Assembly (NCBI GenBank): GCA_041497995.1
Contig: JBGQHM010000016.1
Span: forward strand, 1 to 36,051
DNA from: DATKMS01 sp041497995
GTDB taxonomy: Bacteria > Desulfobacterota > Binatia > HRBIN30
Direction: 5' to 3'
DNA length: 36,051 bases
This document shows positions 5,503 through 14,453 of the stretch, piece by piece. Below the pieces are notes generated by a model. That model saw only the letters and a program-made list of their open reading frames with translations. It was not told the origin of the DNA and searched no databases. The translations under genes were made by a program, and so were the position numbers. Position 1 is the stretch's first letter, and each line of letters begins with the position of its first letter.

Positions 5503-6319
5503 ATCTTCCTTTCCATCGCGGCTCGCGCTTCTCTTGAAACGCGTGGATGCCTTCCATCGCATCTTCGGTGGAGAATACCTCGGCCGAGTACATCATCTCT
5601 TGTTCGAGCGCTTCCTTCAGCGGCATGCCGAGGCCCTTCATTGCCGATTCTTTTACCTTGCGCACAGCGATCGGGCCGTTCTTGCAGATGAGCTCGGCGT
5701 AACGCATCGCCGTCGACATCAGGTCTGGGAGCGGGACGACCTCATTGACGATGCCGTAGTGATACGCCTTCTGCGCGCTGATCGGTTCGGCCGTGAGTAA
5801 GATCTCCATGGCCCACGGGAAGGCGATCTGACGCGGCAGCTTCGTCGTCGACCCGCCGCCGGGGAACAGGCCGCGCCGCGGCTCGCCGATGCCGAAGCTG
5901 GCGTTCTCGGAGGCGATGCGGATGTCCGTGCCTTGCAGCATTTCCATTCCGCCGGCGATGCAGAAGCCGTTCACCGCGGCGATGATTGGCTTATAGATGT
6001 CGACGTCACGGAGCACGGCGACCAGCGACGAGTTGACGGGAATATCGCCGCCGAGCGTCTGGGTGCCGCCCGATGCGGAGAGCTCGCCGATGTTCTGCGT
6101 CACCATCGGGATGAACTCCTTCAAGTCGCCGCCAGCACAGAAGGCCTTGTCTCCCGCACCGGTGATGATTGCGACCCAGAGCGCGGGGTCGTCGCGAAAA
6201 TCCATCCAGGCTTTTGCGAGCAGCCCGAACGCTTCGAAGTTGAGCGCGTTGCGGCGCTCGGGTCGGTTGATGGTGATGACGACGATGCGACCTTTCTTCT
6301 CAATCAGGATCGGCGGCAT
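5501..6319 (-). CDS. enoyl-CoA hydratase/isomerase
   Basis: A 272-residue crotonase-fold protein. The first oxyanion-hole loop is AFCAGGDLKEF (59-69) and the second is NGFCIAGGMEM (118-127). The two glutamates used for hydration are present (E126 in GGMEMLQGTDI, E146 in FGIGEPRRGLFPGGG), so hydration of a 2-enoyl-CoA is the likely reaction. The C-terminus contains CKNGPIAVRKVKESA and FSTEDAMEGIHAFQEKREPRW. The start at 6319 is favoured by GGAGGGG 6 bases upstream; an upstream in-frame ATG at 6352 has no such site. It appears to be the first gene of the acyl-CoA operon. A palindromic site and candidate promoter lie just upstream. Confidence 0.95.
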   Translation of the reverse strand: MPPILIEKKGRIVVITINRPERRNALNFEAFGLLAKAWMDFRDDPALWVAIITGAGDKAFCAGGDLKEFIPMVTQNIGELSASGGTQTLGGDIPVNSSLVAVLRDVDIYKPIIAAVNGFCIAGGMEMLQGTDIRIASENASFGIGEPRRGLFPGGGSTTKLPRQIAFPWAMEILLTAEPISAQKAYHYGIVNEVVPLPDLMSTAMRYAELICKNGPIAVRKVKESAMKGLGMPLKEALEQEMMYSAEVFSTEDAMEGIHAFQEKREPRWKGR

Positions 6320-6348
6320 GCTGCTCCCCTCCGGGCAGAGGTCCCGTT

Positions 6349-6364
6349 TCAATCGATCGTTTGA
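6349..6364. promoter_or_regulatory. near-palindromic operator candidate upstream of the acyl-CoA operon
   Basis: TCAATCGATCGTTTGA reads the same on both strands except for one base pair position (5/12). It lies 30 bases before the hydratase ATG and about 13 bases downstream of a candidate -10 box, where a repressor would block transcription. A copy with a single base change is found at 9580-9595 upstream of the DUF1302 gene. A TetR-type fatty-acyl-responsive repressor is a plausible binder. Confidence 0.5.
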
Positions 6365-6377
6365 ATCGCTCGCTTGA

Positions 6378-6404
6378 ATGCTACGAACCCGGTGGCGAAG
6401 TCAA
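6378..6404 (-). promoter_or_regulatory. candidate promoter of the acyl-CoA operon
   Basis: On the minus strand TTGACT (5 of 6 to -35) is followed by a 15-base spacer and TAGCAT (4 of 6 to -10). The spacer is shorter than ideal. The position directly upstream of the palindrome at 6349-6364 and the hydratase gene supports it. Confidence 0.38.
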
Positions 6405-6434
6405 GGCGCGAAGTGCCGCACGCAACCACGTGGC

Positions 6435-8746
6435 CTACGCCCGCATGCGGCGCGGCTCGGCTGCGGAGGCGCGGGTGCCGAAGATGAACGCCGGGCGCGT
6501 GCGCAGCACCAACACCGGCATGAGCGACAGCGCCGCCACGCAGGAGATCGCCATCGCCGCCGGCATCAGGGTGCCGAACAGTCGTAGGCCGAAGAAGCGG
6601 GAGAAGAGGCCCATGACCGCGAAGCCGGCGCCGATGCTGGTGGCGACAAAGAGCACCGCGCGACCGGAGGTGAACAGCGCGACGTGCAACGCCTCGGCAT
6701 CGTCCGCCGCGCGGGCGTGCTCTTCGCGCATGCGGTAGAGGAAGTAGATCGCGTAGTCGGCGCCGACCCCGGCCGCGATGGCCAGGATCGAGGCTGAGCC
6801 CATGTCGAGACGGATGCCGGTCCAGCCGAGTAAACCGAAGAGCAGGGCCACGGTCGCGGCGATGGGCGTGATCACGTACAAGCCGCCGAGCGGTGAACCC
6901 AAGACGATCGACGACACGACGTAGATGACCGTCAGGACGAGCAGGATGTTGAGCACCTTGGTGTGGGTGGTGTGCTCGTTGACCGCCAGCACGGTCGGTC
7001 CGGCACCGCCGGCGATGAGTACGCGAACGCCGGCCGGTGGTGGATTGGCCGTCACCCAAGCCCGGGCGCGCTCGACCAGCGGCCCGACGCGGGCCGAGTC
7101 GTCGTCGCGCAGGTAGGCGACCAGCAGCGACTTGGTGTACTCGCGGTCGATGAAGCGCTCGAAGGCCGGCGAGTTGCCGAGGTAAGCGAGCTGCGACACT
7201 AGGTCCTGGTTGTCGGGCAGGCGATACGGATCGGGGGCATCGGTGTTGAACGTGCGGTGCAGGATCTTGATCAAGTCGACGAGCGAAGCAGTGCGCCAGA
7301 CCAATGGGTCGCGTTGCAGCTCGGCGCTCAGGCCTTCCATGTGACGCAGCTCCTCGAGCGCGGTGACGCTCTGCGGTGGCCCATCGTACAACACGGTCAT
7401 CGTGACGGTGCCGGGGAAGTGCCGTTCGATCTCTTCAAGGTGGAGACGCGGTAGGCTGCCGCGCGCCAGGTATTCGCGCGTCGAGCCGTAGGTGCGGATC
7501 TGTGCGGCGCCGGCGGCGGCCAGGAGCAACGCGATGCCGGTGGCGATGAGCACCGGCCGGCCATCGCGGTCGAGGATCGCGCGCTCGATCACTGCGAGGA
7601 TGCGTTGCGCGACGCCGCCCTTGGAGAGCGTCGCCTTTGGTGCCGGCAGCAGCGAGCGGAGGGCCGGGATGAACGTCATCTCCAGCACCACGGCGCTGCC
7701 GATACCGTACGCACAGGCCAGGCCCATGCCGATGATCGACGGGATGCCGGTGAGCGCCAGTGCGGCGAAGCCCAGTGCCGCGACGCCACCGGCGGCGATC
7801 ATGACAGGACCCATCGCCACGGTCGAGGCGATGACGGCGGCACGGTTGTCGCCGAGCCGGTCCACCTCCTCGATGTAGCGCTTCAGCATCTGTGCCGAGT
7901 GTCCAGCCGCGATGGCAACGAGCAGGGTCGGTGTCGCCGCGTTCCACGCGTCCATGACCAAGCCGGTGTGCCCCATCAGCCCGAGCCCCCACACCGTGCT
8001 GAGCACGGCCGTGAGCATCGGGATGAACATGCCTTGGAGGTTGCGGAACGACGCCAGCAGCATGAGTGCAATCACCACGAACGTGAACGGGAGCCGCATG
8101 CCCATCTCGTGCGCCTGCTCCTCATCGGTCAGGGCCACGATCGGCTCGCCGGCGAAGTAGAAGTCCACCGGGCGGTCGCGGAAGGTGTCGGCCAGCTTCA
8201 GCACGCGGTGCGCCAGATCGTGCCCGGTGTTGTCCTGCCAGAAATCGAGCACCAGCACCGCGCCGCGCTGGTCGGGGGTGACTACCATGCCGCGCAGCTG
8301 CGGGTCGGCGTCGACCTTGGCACGCAAGGCGGCGATCGCCTCCGGCGTGCGCGGCACGTCGCGCATGAGGAGATCCGCCTCGATGCGGCCGTCGACCTCC
8401 TGCACCACGCGCACGCTCGGCGCGGCCAGGCTGACGACGTTCTGTCCGATGACGCCGTCGATGCGTAGCGCCGCGAGTGTCGCGTCTTGCACGACCTGGA
8501 GGACCTCGGGTTGCCCACGTCCCCCTGGCGCGGAACGATGAGCGCGATGATCGTGTTGCGCCCGCCGAACTGGCGGCAGATCGTCTTGTCGATCTGGACC
8601 AGCGGGTGACTCGCCGGCAGGCCGGCCTCGATGTTGAACTCGGTGCGCAGCTTGCTGATTCCGTAGCCGATCCAAGCGGTGGCCAGGGCCACCGCCAGCA
8701 GGACTAGCCAAGCGCGGCGCACGAGGAAGCGGGCGTATGACTCCAC
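6435..8746 (-). CDS. MMPL/RND-family exporter, with a frameshift near its N-terminus
   Basis: An RND superfamily membrane protein of about 770 residues. The N-terminus (MESYARFLVRRAWLVLLAVA, then an extracytoplasmic loop beginning KLRTEFNIEAGLPASHP) reads from 8746 to about 8525. The remainder (from QPEVLQVVQDATLAALR to the stop at 6435) reads in the -1 frame. The break lies at a run of five C on the plus strand, 8521-8525; one extra base there restores a single frame. The rest has the two-fold RND layout: large loop, a block of membrane helices (PFTFVVIALMLLASFRNL onward), a second loop, and a second block (GVGADYAIYFLYRMREEH). Such proteins move lipids or sterol-like molecules across the inner membrane. 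It follows its TetR gene by 22 bases. The shift may be an assembly error, a recent mutation or, less likely, programmed. Confidence 0.85.
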
Positions 8747-8768
8747 GATCGAACCTCCGAACTTACTC

Positions 8769-9380
8769 TCAACCGCGGCGGCGCGCCCGGGTCGGCTCCT
8801 CGAGAAAAAGCGATGCGAGCTGTTGCAGCTCGTCGCGCCGCTCCGCCAGTGCGCCGTGCGGGCTCACCATCACCCCGAAGAGGCTGGTGAGAAACAAGTG
8901 TGTCGCCAACTCCGGATCGAGCCCGGCGCGGAGCTCGCGCTGCCGCGCCGTCGTGAAACGGCGCCCGATCTCCATCAGGAGCGGGAAGGGTTGTTCCGCC
9001 AGATCGAGTCCTGCGGGGCGACGGATATAGACACTCAGCATGTCGCGCAGCAGATCGCCTTGGGCGAGGTTCGTTTCGGTGTCGATTAAGGCGTCGACAA
9101 GCTCGTCGAGCGCCGCGCGCAGGCTGGCGCGCGGCCGCATCCGCTCGACGATGTCGTTCTCCACCCGCCACTGCAGGTCGAGCAGCACGGCCTCCTTGCA
9201 TGGATAGTGGAAGTAGAAGGTGGCTCGCGACGTGCCGGCGCGAGCCGCAATCTGCCCGATGCTCGCGGCCTCGACGCCGACGCGGCGGAACTCCTTCAGC
9301 GCTGCTTGGAACAGCTGCTCCCGCGTTCGGATGCCCTTCGGACTGCGGTCGGCCAGGTGCGGCGCGCGTGTCGTGTGCAT
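8769..9380 (-). CDS. TetR-family transcriptional regulator
   Basis: A 203-residue protein starting MHTTRAPHLADRSPKGIRTR. The N-terminal helix-turn-helix is clear: REQLFQAALKEF, then ASIGQIAARAGTSRATFYFHY (helix-turn-helix) and CKEAVLLDL. The remaining about 140 residues are a helical ligand-binding domain of no recognisable subtype. An upstream ATG at 9425 overlaps a good -35 box (TTGACA) and lacks a ribosome site, so the start at 9380 is preferred. The gene is followed by the MMPL exporter 22 bases later, so it most likely regulates export. Two inverted repeats just upstream are candidate autoregulatory sites. It may also bind the palindromes at 6349 and 9580. Confidence 0.92.
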   Translation of the reverse strand: MHTTRAPHLADRSPKGIRTREQLFQAALKEFRRVGVEAASIGQIAARAGTSRATFYFHYPCKEAVLLDLQWRVENDIVERMRPRASLRAALDELVDALIDTETNLAQGDLLRDMLSVYIRRPAGLDLAEQPFPLLMEIGRRFTTARQRELRAGLDPELATHLFLTSLFGVMVSPHGALAERRDELQQLASLFLEEPTRARRRG

Positions 9381-9398
9381 CGTTCGTGATTCCCCGAA

Positions 9399-9440
9399 CT
9401 GACGTATGTCAGAAAATTCTGGCATGTGTCAAATCTTGAC
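9399..9440 (-). promoter_or_regulatory. tetR promoter/operator region with two inverted repeats
   Basis: Two perfect inverted repeats are present: CTGAC-GTAT-GTCAG (9399-9412) and GTCAA-ATC-TTGAC (9428-9440). On the minus strand a consensus TTGACA (9432-9427) lies inside the second. The -10 is poor (CATACG after 18 bases). This is the expected layout for a self-regulating TetR gene whose start is at 9380. Confidence 0.5.
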
Positions 9441-9544
9441 GGCGCTCGCCGCTTGGCGTCGTCCCGTCAGATGAACGATTGCCATTAGCAGCATCGTTGT
9501 CGTCGCGCGGGCGGCCGGAACACGTGCAACGCGGTAGAACCTGC

Positions 9545-9573
9545 TTGACAGTCTGACGCGGGGCGGACTAAAA
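9545..9573 (+). promoter_or_regulatory. candidate promoter of the DUF1302 gene
   Basis: A consensus TTGACA (9545-9550), a 17-base spacer and CTAAAA (9568-9573) as -10. The palindrome at 9580-9595 begins six bases downstream, over the expected transcription start. The ATG is at 9670. Confidence 0.5.
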
Positions 9574-9579
9574 GCGCGG

Positions 9580-9595
9580 TCAATTGATCGTTTGA
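9580..9595. promoter_or_regulatory. second copy of the TCAAyyGATCGTTTGA site
   Basis: TCAATTGATCGTTTGA differs from the site at 6349-6364 by one base. Both copies lie just downstream of a candidate -10 box. The shared site suggests that one regulator controls the acyl-CoA operon and the DUF1302 outer-membrane gene. Confidence 0.48.
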
Positions 9596-9669
9596 TCCAC
9601 TCAGGGCTCTCGGCCGTGCCGCAGTTCGGGATGACTTCGGCACCGGGCCGGCAGGAAAGGGGGAAGAGC

Positions 9670-11454
9670 ATGCGGCGGATGGCGACCTTCAGCGGATGGT
9701 GGTGGGTGCTCGTGTTGGTCCTGGGGCTCGGGCCGCTACACACGGCGCGCGCGGTCTACCTCGACGACGACCAAAAGATCAGCTTGCGGTTGCGTGCGTA
9801 CAGCGAAGGCAGCATCCGTCTGGAAAATTCGCAGGGGGATACGACACCGTCGACGAAGGCGGGGCAACTCGTTCAGCAACGCAACTTCTTCAACCCCGAG
9901 CTCGAAGCGAAGCTCGTCTCATTCACGTCATGGATGAAGGGTGCCGGGCTTGGCGCCGTCGCGCCGGATGCCCTCGATTTCCGCCTCGCTGCTTGGGGCT
10001 TCTACGATGGAATCTACGACTACGGCGCGGGGCAGTTCCAGACTCAACTCGGCCGCACGCAGGCGCAGTTCTTTCAAGCTTCGAATCCCAACAAGATACT
10101 GGATGGCACGGCCGAGAGAGACAATCCGCGCGATATCTTCGGCAACCAACAACGAGTCAACGAGCTCTATCTCAGCTACTCCAAAGGCCCAGTGTTCTTG
10201 CGTGTTGGCAAACAAGCCATCTCCTGGGGCGAGTCGGATACGATTGCGTTGCTCGATCAGAACAACCCGTTCGACTTGACGCTGGGAGCGCCCGGTCTGT
10301 TCGAGGACGTCGATGAAGCCCGTATCCCGCTGTGGACGGTCCGTGCCAGCTACTCGCTGTTTGATTCGCTCGGGCCGCTGTCGAGCGGGCTTGTGGAGGC
10401 CTACTGGGTGCCGGGTGACATTGATACGACGACGGCGCTGGTGCCACCGGTGACCTTCTCTCCGTACAGCGCGCCGTCAAAGGATCCGCAGTCGAATCCG
10501 TTGCTCAGAATCTTGCAGAATCCGACGATCGCCATTGTCGACCAAACGCCCGGTTCCAAGATGTCCAACAGCCGGTACGGCGTGCGTGTGCAAACCGTGG
10601 TGGCGCGTGACTATACCGTGAGCGCCTGGTTCTACACGGCGTTCAACCAAGCCCCATCTCCAGTGTTGGACACGAAGGCATACCCGGCGCTCGGTTCACC
10701 CAATTGTGTCGAGATCACGGACCCTTCGAATCCGACGAGGAAGATCTGCCGACCCTTTCTCGGCACCGAGTTGGTTCACTCACTCGTCCCCGTCTTTGGT
10801 ATCAGCAATACGTTCTTTTCGCAGCCGTTGAATGGGATCATCCGCATGGAAGCAGAGTACTTCAATCGTGAGCCTGCCTTCATCCCAAACCTGAACTTGC
10901 TCATCCCGACGATCGACAAGAACCCGAACCTCGTCAACTGTCCTCAGGGAAGCTTCACGAGGTGTACGCAGTTCCAGCGTGCGGGCCAACTTGCGCATGC
11001 GGATTTCCTGCGCTGGGAGACCGGCTATGACCGCTTCTTCTTCTTCCGGCCGCTGAACCCCACCAACAGTTTTGTGTGGGTGACTGCAGTGGTCGGCTCA
11101 TACAACATGGATGAAACCTCGAGGAAGGACTTCCGCGAAAACGGTGAGCAGAAACCGGGGACCAGCAGTAACCCGCAACCGCAACCCGCCGATTTCGTGC
11201 AGCTGCAGAAGGTCGAAGTGTTTGGGCAGACACACGTGCAGACGGATTATCTGCACGGACGCATGACGCCCGCTATAACCCTCATCGGCTTCGTGCGGGG
11301 GACGTACGCGATCAACCCGACGCTTCAGTACCGTTGGAACGACTCACTGCTCTTCGACCTGAACTACGTACATATCAGCGGTATGTTCCAGTCGTTGGGC
11401 TTCTTCAGAGATCGTGACCAGATTTCCATGCGGGCGACGTATCAGCTGAACTGA
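9670..11454 (+). CDS. DUF1302 family outer-membrane protein
   Basis: A 594-residue protein. The signal peptide is residues 1-27 (two arginines, the WWWVLVLVLGLGPL core, then a cleavage site after TARA). Typical DUF1302 features follow: NFFNPELEAKLVSFTSW, LRVGKQAISWGESDTIALLDQNNPFDL, DEARIPLWTVRASYSL and a C-terminal stretch of alternating strands ending in FFRDRDQISMRATYQLN. The family is predicted to form outer-membrane beta-barrels and is found with DUF1329 and MMPL/RND genes, as here. The set is thought to move lipid-like or hydrophobic substrates across the envelope. AGGAAAGGGGG precedes the ATG at 9670; an earlier in-frame ATG at 9592 would place 26 non-signal residues ahead and overlaps the palindrome, so it is rejected. 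Confidence 0.88.
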   Translation: MRRMATFSGWWWVLVLVLGLGPLHTARAVYLDDDQKISLRLRAYSEGSIRLENSQGDTTPSTKAGQLVQQRNFFNPELEAKLVSFTSWMKGAGLGAVAPDALDFRLAAWGFYDGIYDYGAGQFQTQLGRTQAQFFQASNPNKILDGTAERDNPRDIFGNQQRVNELYLSYSKGPVFLRVGKQAISWGESDTIALLDQNNPFDLTLGAPGLFEDVDEARIPLWTVRASYSLFDSLGPLSSGLVEAYWVPGDIDTTTALVPPVTFSPYSAPSKDPQSNPLLRILQNPTIAIVDQTPGSKMSNSRYGVRVQTVVARDYTVSAWFYTAFNQAPSPVLDTKAYPALGSPNCVEITDPSNPTRKICRPFLGTELVHSLVPVFGISNTFFSQPLNGIIRMEAEYFNREPAFIPNLNLLIPTIDKNPNLVNCPQGSFTRCTQFQRAGQLAHADFLRWETGYDRFFFFRPLNPTNSFVWVTAVVGSYNMDETSRKDFRENGEQKPGTSSNPQPQPADFVQLQKVEVFGQTHVQTDYLHGRMTPAITLIGFVRGTYAINPTLQYRWNDSLLFDLNYVHISGMFQSLGFFRDRDQISMRATYQLN

Positions 11455-11610
11455 CGCGTTGAACGCGCTGGCACAAGGACCGAGCGAGCAGGAACGGCAA
11501 TGGTCTTGTCGACATTGGGGCGTGCACGAGATCCATGCCGCTAGCGACCTCAAAATGCCACTCGACTAATGCGGGCAACGATGGTTGTTACGGACTAGAG
11601 GAGGATTTTC

Positions 11611-13026
11611 ATGAAGTACTCGGATCGATCAAGCTGGTGTCTGAGCAAGCTTGCAGTCGTCGCGGCGCTACTCGTCGCGGCAACCCTGACACTCACGCCG
11701 CAGCGCGCACGCGCCCAGGCGTGCCTCGGCGACTGCGATGGCAATGGAGAGGTCGCGGTGACCGAGCTCATCGTAATGGTGAATATTGCGCTCGGCACGG
11801 TTCCGTGTTGTACGACGTGCGCGGCGGCCGATCCTAACAATACCGGCGAAGTTCTGGTCACACAGATTGTGGCGGCGGTAAACAATGCCTTGAATGGCTG
11901 CCTGCCTCCGCCAACGCCCGGTTGTGGCAACGGCGTGGTCGATGCGGGAGAGGACTGCGACAACGGCGGAACGTGCATCGGCGGGACGAACGCAGGCACG
12001 CATTGCACCGCCGAGAGCGCATGCCAAGGCGATGGCGTTTGCCTCGATGGTCCGAGGGCGGAGTTCGGGTGTAGCACCAACACCGATTGTACCGGCAGCA
12101 CCTGTATCCACTGCAAGCCGTTTGGGGGTGCCACGTGCGCGGCCAACTGTACCACTGAATCTGTCGTGCATGTCACGCTGGTTCCGGGTGACTCTCCGGA
12201 CAACACCAGCATCACGCCGGGCACCAGCGGCCTGGTGGTCAACAGTCCAACCCTCAACGTGGGAATCCCGTTTGCGGCGAACACCACTCGGCAACTGACC
12301 ATCGGGAAGCCGAAGGATGGCAAGGTCCCGGTCGTGCTGAAGGGGGCGGACAATCAGACGGCGGGTATCGATGTCCTCGCGGGTGCCGCTTGCATCTGCT
12401 TGCGTCCCGTAGAGTTCATGACCTGCGGCGGCACGGTTTGGGAGAAAAGTGGCGTGCCATCGACCGATTGTTCTGAAGGCTACACCGCCGGAAGCAGCCT
12501 CTGCGCCGGCGCGAAGCCGTGCACCCTGGTGTATGGTGCGGGTAACGTTGGTACAGGACAAGTAGGATGCGACACCCTCAACGGTGTCAACGTAACCGCC
12601 ACGCAGAGTTCCGGCGGTACCAGCGGCACCGCCGGACCGGTTGAGACGATTGTCAGCGACATGGGTGGCGCGGGCTCGGCGGTTGTCTATGTCGCGACGG
12701 AGCTGGGGTTCACTATAAATCCGTGCACCGGCACGACGCCCGAATATGGTACGGACCAACAGTTCTGCACGCTCGACGACCCGAAGGCCGGGCGACAAGT
12801 GCTGCCACAAGTGTTGACGACCGGTTCCGCCACTGCCACCGTCCTCAACGCGAATGGCGAAGACAACAACAGCATCGGACCGTTCACGCTCCAGGGCGCA
12901 CCGTTGAGCTGCAGCGCACTGGCGAGCGGCAGCGCCTCCGGTGCAGCGTTCGTCGGTGCCTTCCCGGATCTCGGCGCACCGACCGTCGGCGACATCGTCG
13001 TTACCGGTGTCCAAGTAGCTCAGTAA
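11611..13026 (+). CDS. secreted Cys-rich protein with dockerin-like repeats
   Basis: A 471-residue exported protein. The signal peptide covers about residues 1-35 (LAVVAALLVAATLTLTP, cleavage after RARA). Two dockerin/EF-hand-like repeats follow directly: GDCDGNGEVAVTELIVMVNI and ADPNNTGEVLVTQIVAAVNN, each a D-x-D/N-x-x-G-x-V loop and a helix. Next is a Cys-rich segment (CGNGVVDAGEDCDNGGTC and several C-x-G-x-x-x-G-x-x-C turns, residues about 108-185) and a beta-rich C-terminal region of unknown fold rich in G, T and S. No enzyme motif is seen. GAGGAGG lies upstream of the ATG. Between DUF1302 and DUF1329 genes, it may belong to the same envelope system or be an unrelated surface protein. Confidence 0.85.
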   Translation: MKYSDRSSWCLSKLAVVAALLVAATLTLTPQRARAQACLGDCDGNGEVAVTELIVMVNIALGTVPCCTTCAAADPNNTGEVLVTQIVAAVNNALNGCLPPPTPGCGNGVVDAGEDCDNGGTCIGGTNAGTHCTAESACQGDGVCLDGPRAEFGCSTNTDCTGSTCIHCKPFGGATCAANCTTESVVHVTLVPGDSPDNTSITPGTSGLVVNSPTLNVGIPFAANTTRQLTIGKPKDGKVPVVLKGADNQTAGIDVLAGAACICLRPVEFMTCGGTVWEKSGVPSTDCSEGYTAGSSLCAGAKPCTLVYGAGNVGTGQVGCDTLNGVNVTATQSSGGTSGTAGPVETIVSDMGGAGSAVVYVATELGFTINPCTGTTPEYGTDQQFCTLDDPKAGRQVLPQVLTTGSATATVLNANGEDNNSIGPFTLQGAPLSCSALASGSASGAAFVGAFPDLGAPTVGDIVVTGVQVAQ

Positions 13027-13038
13027 CCTCTCAGATGT

Positions 13039-13075
13039 GGACCGCCGGCTCAGGGACTCCCCGAGCCGGCGGTCC
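13039..13075. terminator. bidirectional hairpin between convergent genes
   Basis: A perfect 13-base stem (GGACCGCCGGCTC and its complement) with an 11-base loop. It lies 12 bases after the dockerin-like gene and 21 bases before the end of the convergent DUF1329 gene. There is no T run, so termination strength is uncertain. Confidence 0.65.
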
Positions 13076-13096
13076 GCTGACTCCTACTAGATCGCC

Positions 13097-14431
13097 TCAC
13101 CGTCCCGCATTCAGTTGCTGTAACGAGAACTCTTCCGGGCTGAGAGGGAGCCGAGAATCGGCGGGGACCGCATTGCCGGACGTGATACCGGCGGTCGTCG
13201 CGCGATCACGCTTCCAGTCGACGGCGACCGCGACGGCGCCGCCCGCCCATGCCCACAGCTCTCCAGGAGCGGCCTTCACAATGTTGGTGTTGATGGCTGA
13301 GAAGGAGGCGATCAAGGTGCCACCCCAGTCGTACTTCGAAGCGTAGCTCCCCATGTAGGTGTTCTTGTCGAAACGGAAAATCAGCTTGCCGAAGCGATAG
13401 TATTGGTCCTTCGGTACCGCCTCGACAATCCACGCCGGCCGTCGGATGAGCACCTCCTCGGTTGGACACCACGGGGCTCCCTTCCAGCCCGGTACTTCGG
13501 CACCCAGGCGCGGCCGCGAGGGAATGAGCATGCGCCAGCCACCACTCGGCAGGCGTTCCAGCTTCGCGGCCTCCTCGAACGACGGACGGTCGAACGGCAC
13601 CAGCACGTCCTGATCGCCAATCAGTTTCCATGTGAAGTCCTGCACCTTGCCGTCGAAGTATGCTCCGTCGTCTTGCGTCATGTCTGATCCCAGGAAACCG
13701 TCGGAGCGATTCGCTGCGGAGACTTGTCGGACGCGACGCAACGCGGGAAGGTAGGACCAGATGGAGTCACGCTTGTCCGCATCACGGTAGCGCCACGACA
13801 GGGAGATGATCCCGTTCACATCGGCCGGGGAGAGGACCTTTGCGATCGACTGGCTGAGCAGTCCGAGCGGATTCTCGGTCTCCCGAAAACGCGGATGCTG
13901 TCCATCGTAGTGTTTTGTCTTCGCGTCGACCGCGATGGCCCGGTCGATGCCGCTGCGGTTGAGCCACACGAGGTCCGCACGATAGTGCGCGTTGCCGCCG
14001 TAGTAGAGCGTGTAGTAGTAGTTCCACACGATCTTCACGGCGGCTCTCGGGTCTGCGGGATCAATCGTCGGGAACGGCCAGGCATAGATGTAGTCGGGAG
14101 GCTTCCCGGTTGCCTTCTCGATGATCGTCCCATCGTCGGCCAGGTTGTAGCGTCCCTTGTTGGCCTCCAAGGCGGCGCGGAAGACCGGCTCGTCCGCCAT
14201 GGGATCGAGATTGTAATCGGCGATTCGGTGGCGATAGTCCCCGCGCCGGTAGCTCTCGACGAATTCCTCCGGCATGAGCCCGCGCGCCCGTTCCCACGTT
14301 TCGGGGCCTAAAGTGTCGCCCGCTGGTGCGTCTGTGGCGTAAGCAGGGTTCCAGCCCAGCGTGATGACCAGTGCGACAATCGCCACTCTTGGTCCGACGG
14401 CCGTTGTCGTGTTTCTACGGGTGGCAGCCAT
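13097..14431 (-). CDS. DUF1329 family periplasmic protein
   Basis: A 444-residue protein with a signal peptide (RVAIVALVITLGWNPAYA) and the DUF1329 layout: YAWPFPTIDPADPRAAVKIVWN, FRETENPLGLLSQSI, SWRYRDADKRDSIWSYLPALRRVR, GSDMTQDDGAYFDGKVQDFTW and, near the end, FRFDKNTYMGSYASKYDWGG. The family has a LolA-like fold and is found with DUF1302 and MMPL/RND exporters, suggesting a periplasmic carrier of a lipid-like cargo. Here it is 22 bases downstream of rmd on the same strand, so it may be transcribed with the sugar operon although it belongs functionally with the genes at 6435-11454. The ribosome site is weak. Confidence 0.9.
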   Translation of the reverse strand: MAATRRNTTTAVGPRVAIVALVITLGWNPAYATDAPAGDTLGPETWERARGLMPEEFVESYRRGDYRHRIADYNLDPMADEPVFRAALEANKGRYNLADDGTIIEKATGKPPDYIYAWPFPTIDPADPRAAVKIVWNYYYTLYYGGNAHYRADLVWLNRSGIDRAIAVDAKTKHYDGQHPRFRETENPLGLLSQSIAKVLSPADVNGIISLSWRYRDADKRDSIWSYLPALRRVRQVSAANRSDGFLGSDMTQDDGAYFDGKVQDFTWKLIGDQDVLVPFDRPSFEEAAKLERLPSGGWRMLIPSRPRLGAEVPGWKGAPWCPTEEVLIRRPAWIVEAVPKDQYYRFGKLIFRFDKNTYMGSYASKYDWGGTLIASFSAINTNIVKAAPGELWAWAGGAVAVAVDWKRDRATTAGITSGNAVPADSRLPLSPEEFSLQQLNAGR

Positions 14432-14453
14432 GTACCACGAATTGGGCGTTTGC

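Noticed and set aside
6349..7059. 236-codon minus-strand frame over the end of the MMPL gene
   Set aside because: Shadow frame with Arg/His-rich text; the MMPL frame has clear membrane segments.
7605..8468. 287-codon plus-strand frame
   Set aside because: Antisense to the MMPL gene, His/Arg-rich, no ribosome site or known motif.
11668..13014. 448-codon minus-strand frame
   Set aside because: Antisense shadow of the dockerin-like gene, which has a signal peptide and a strong ribosome site.
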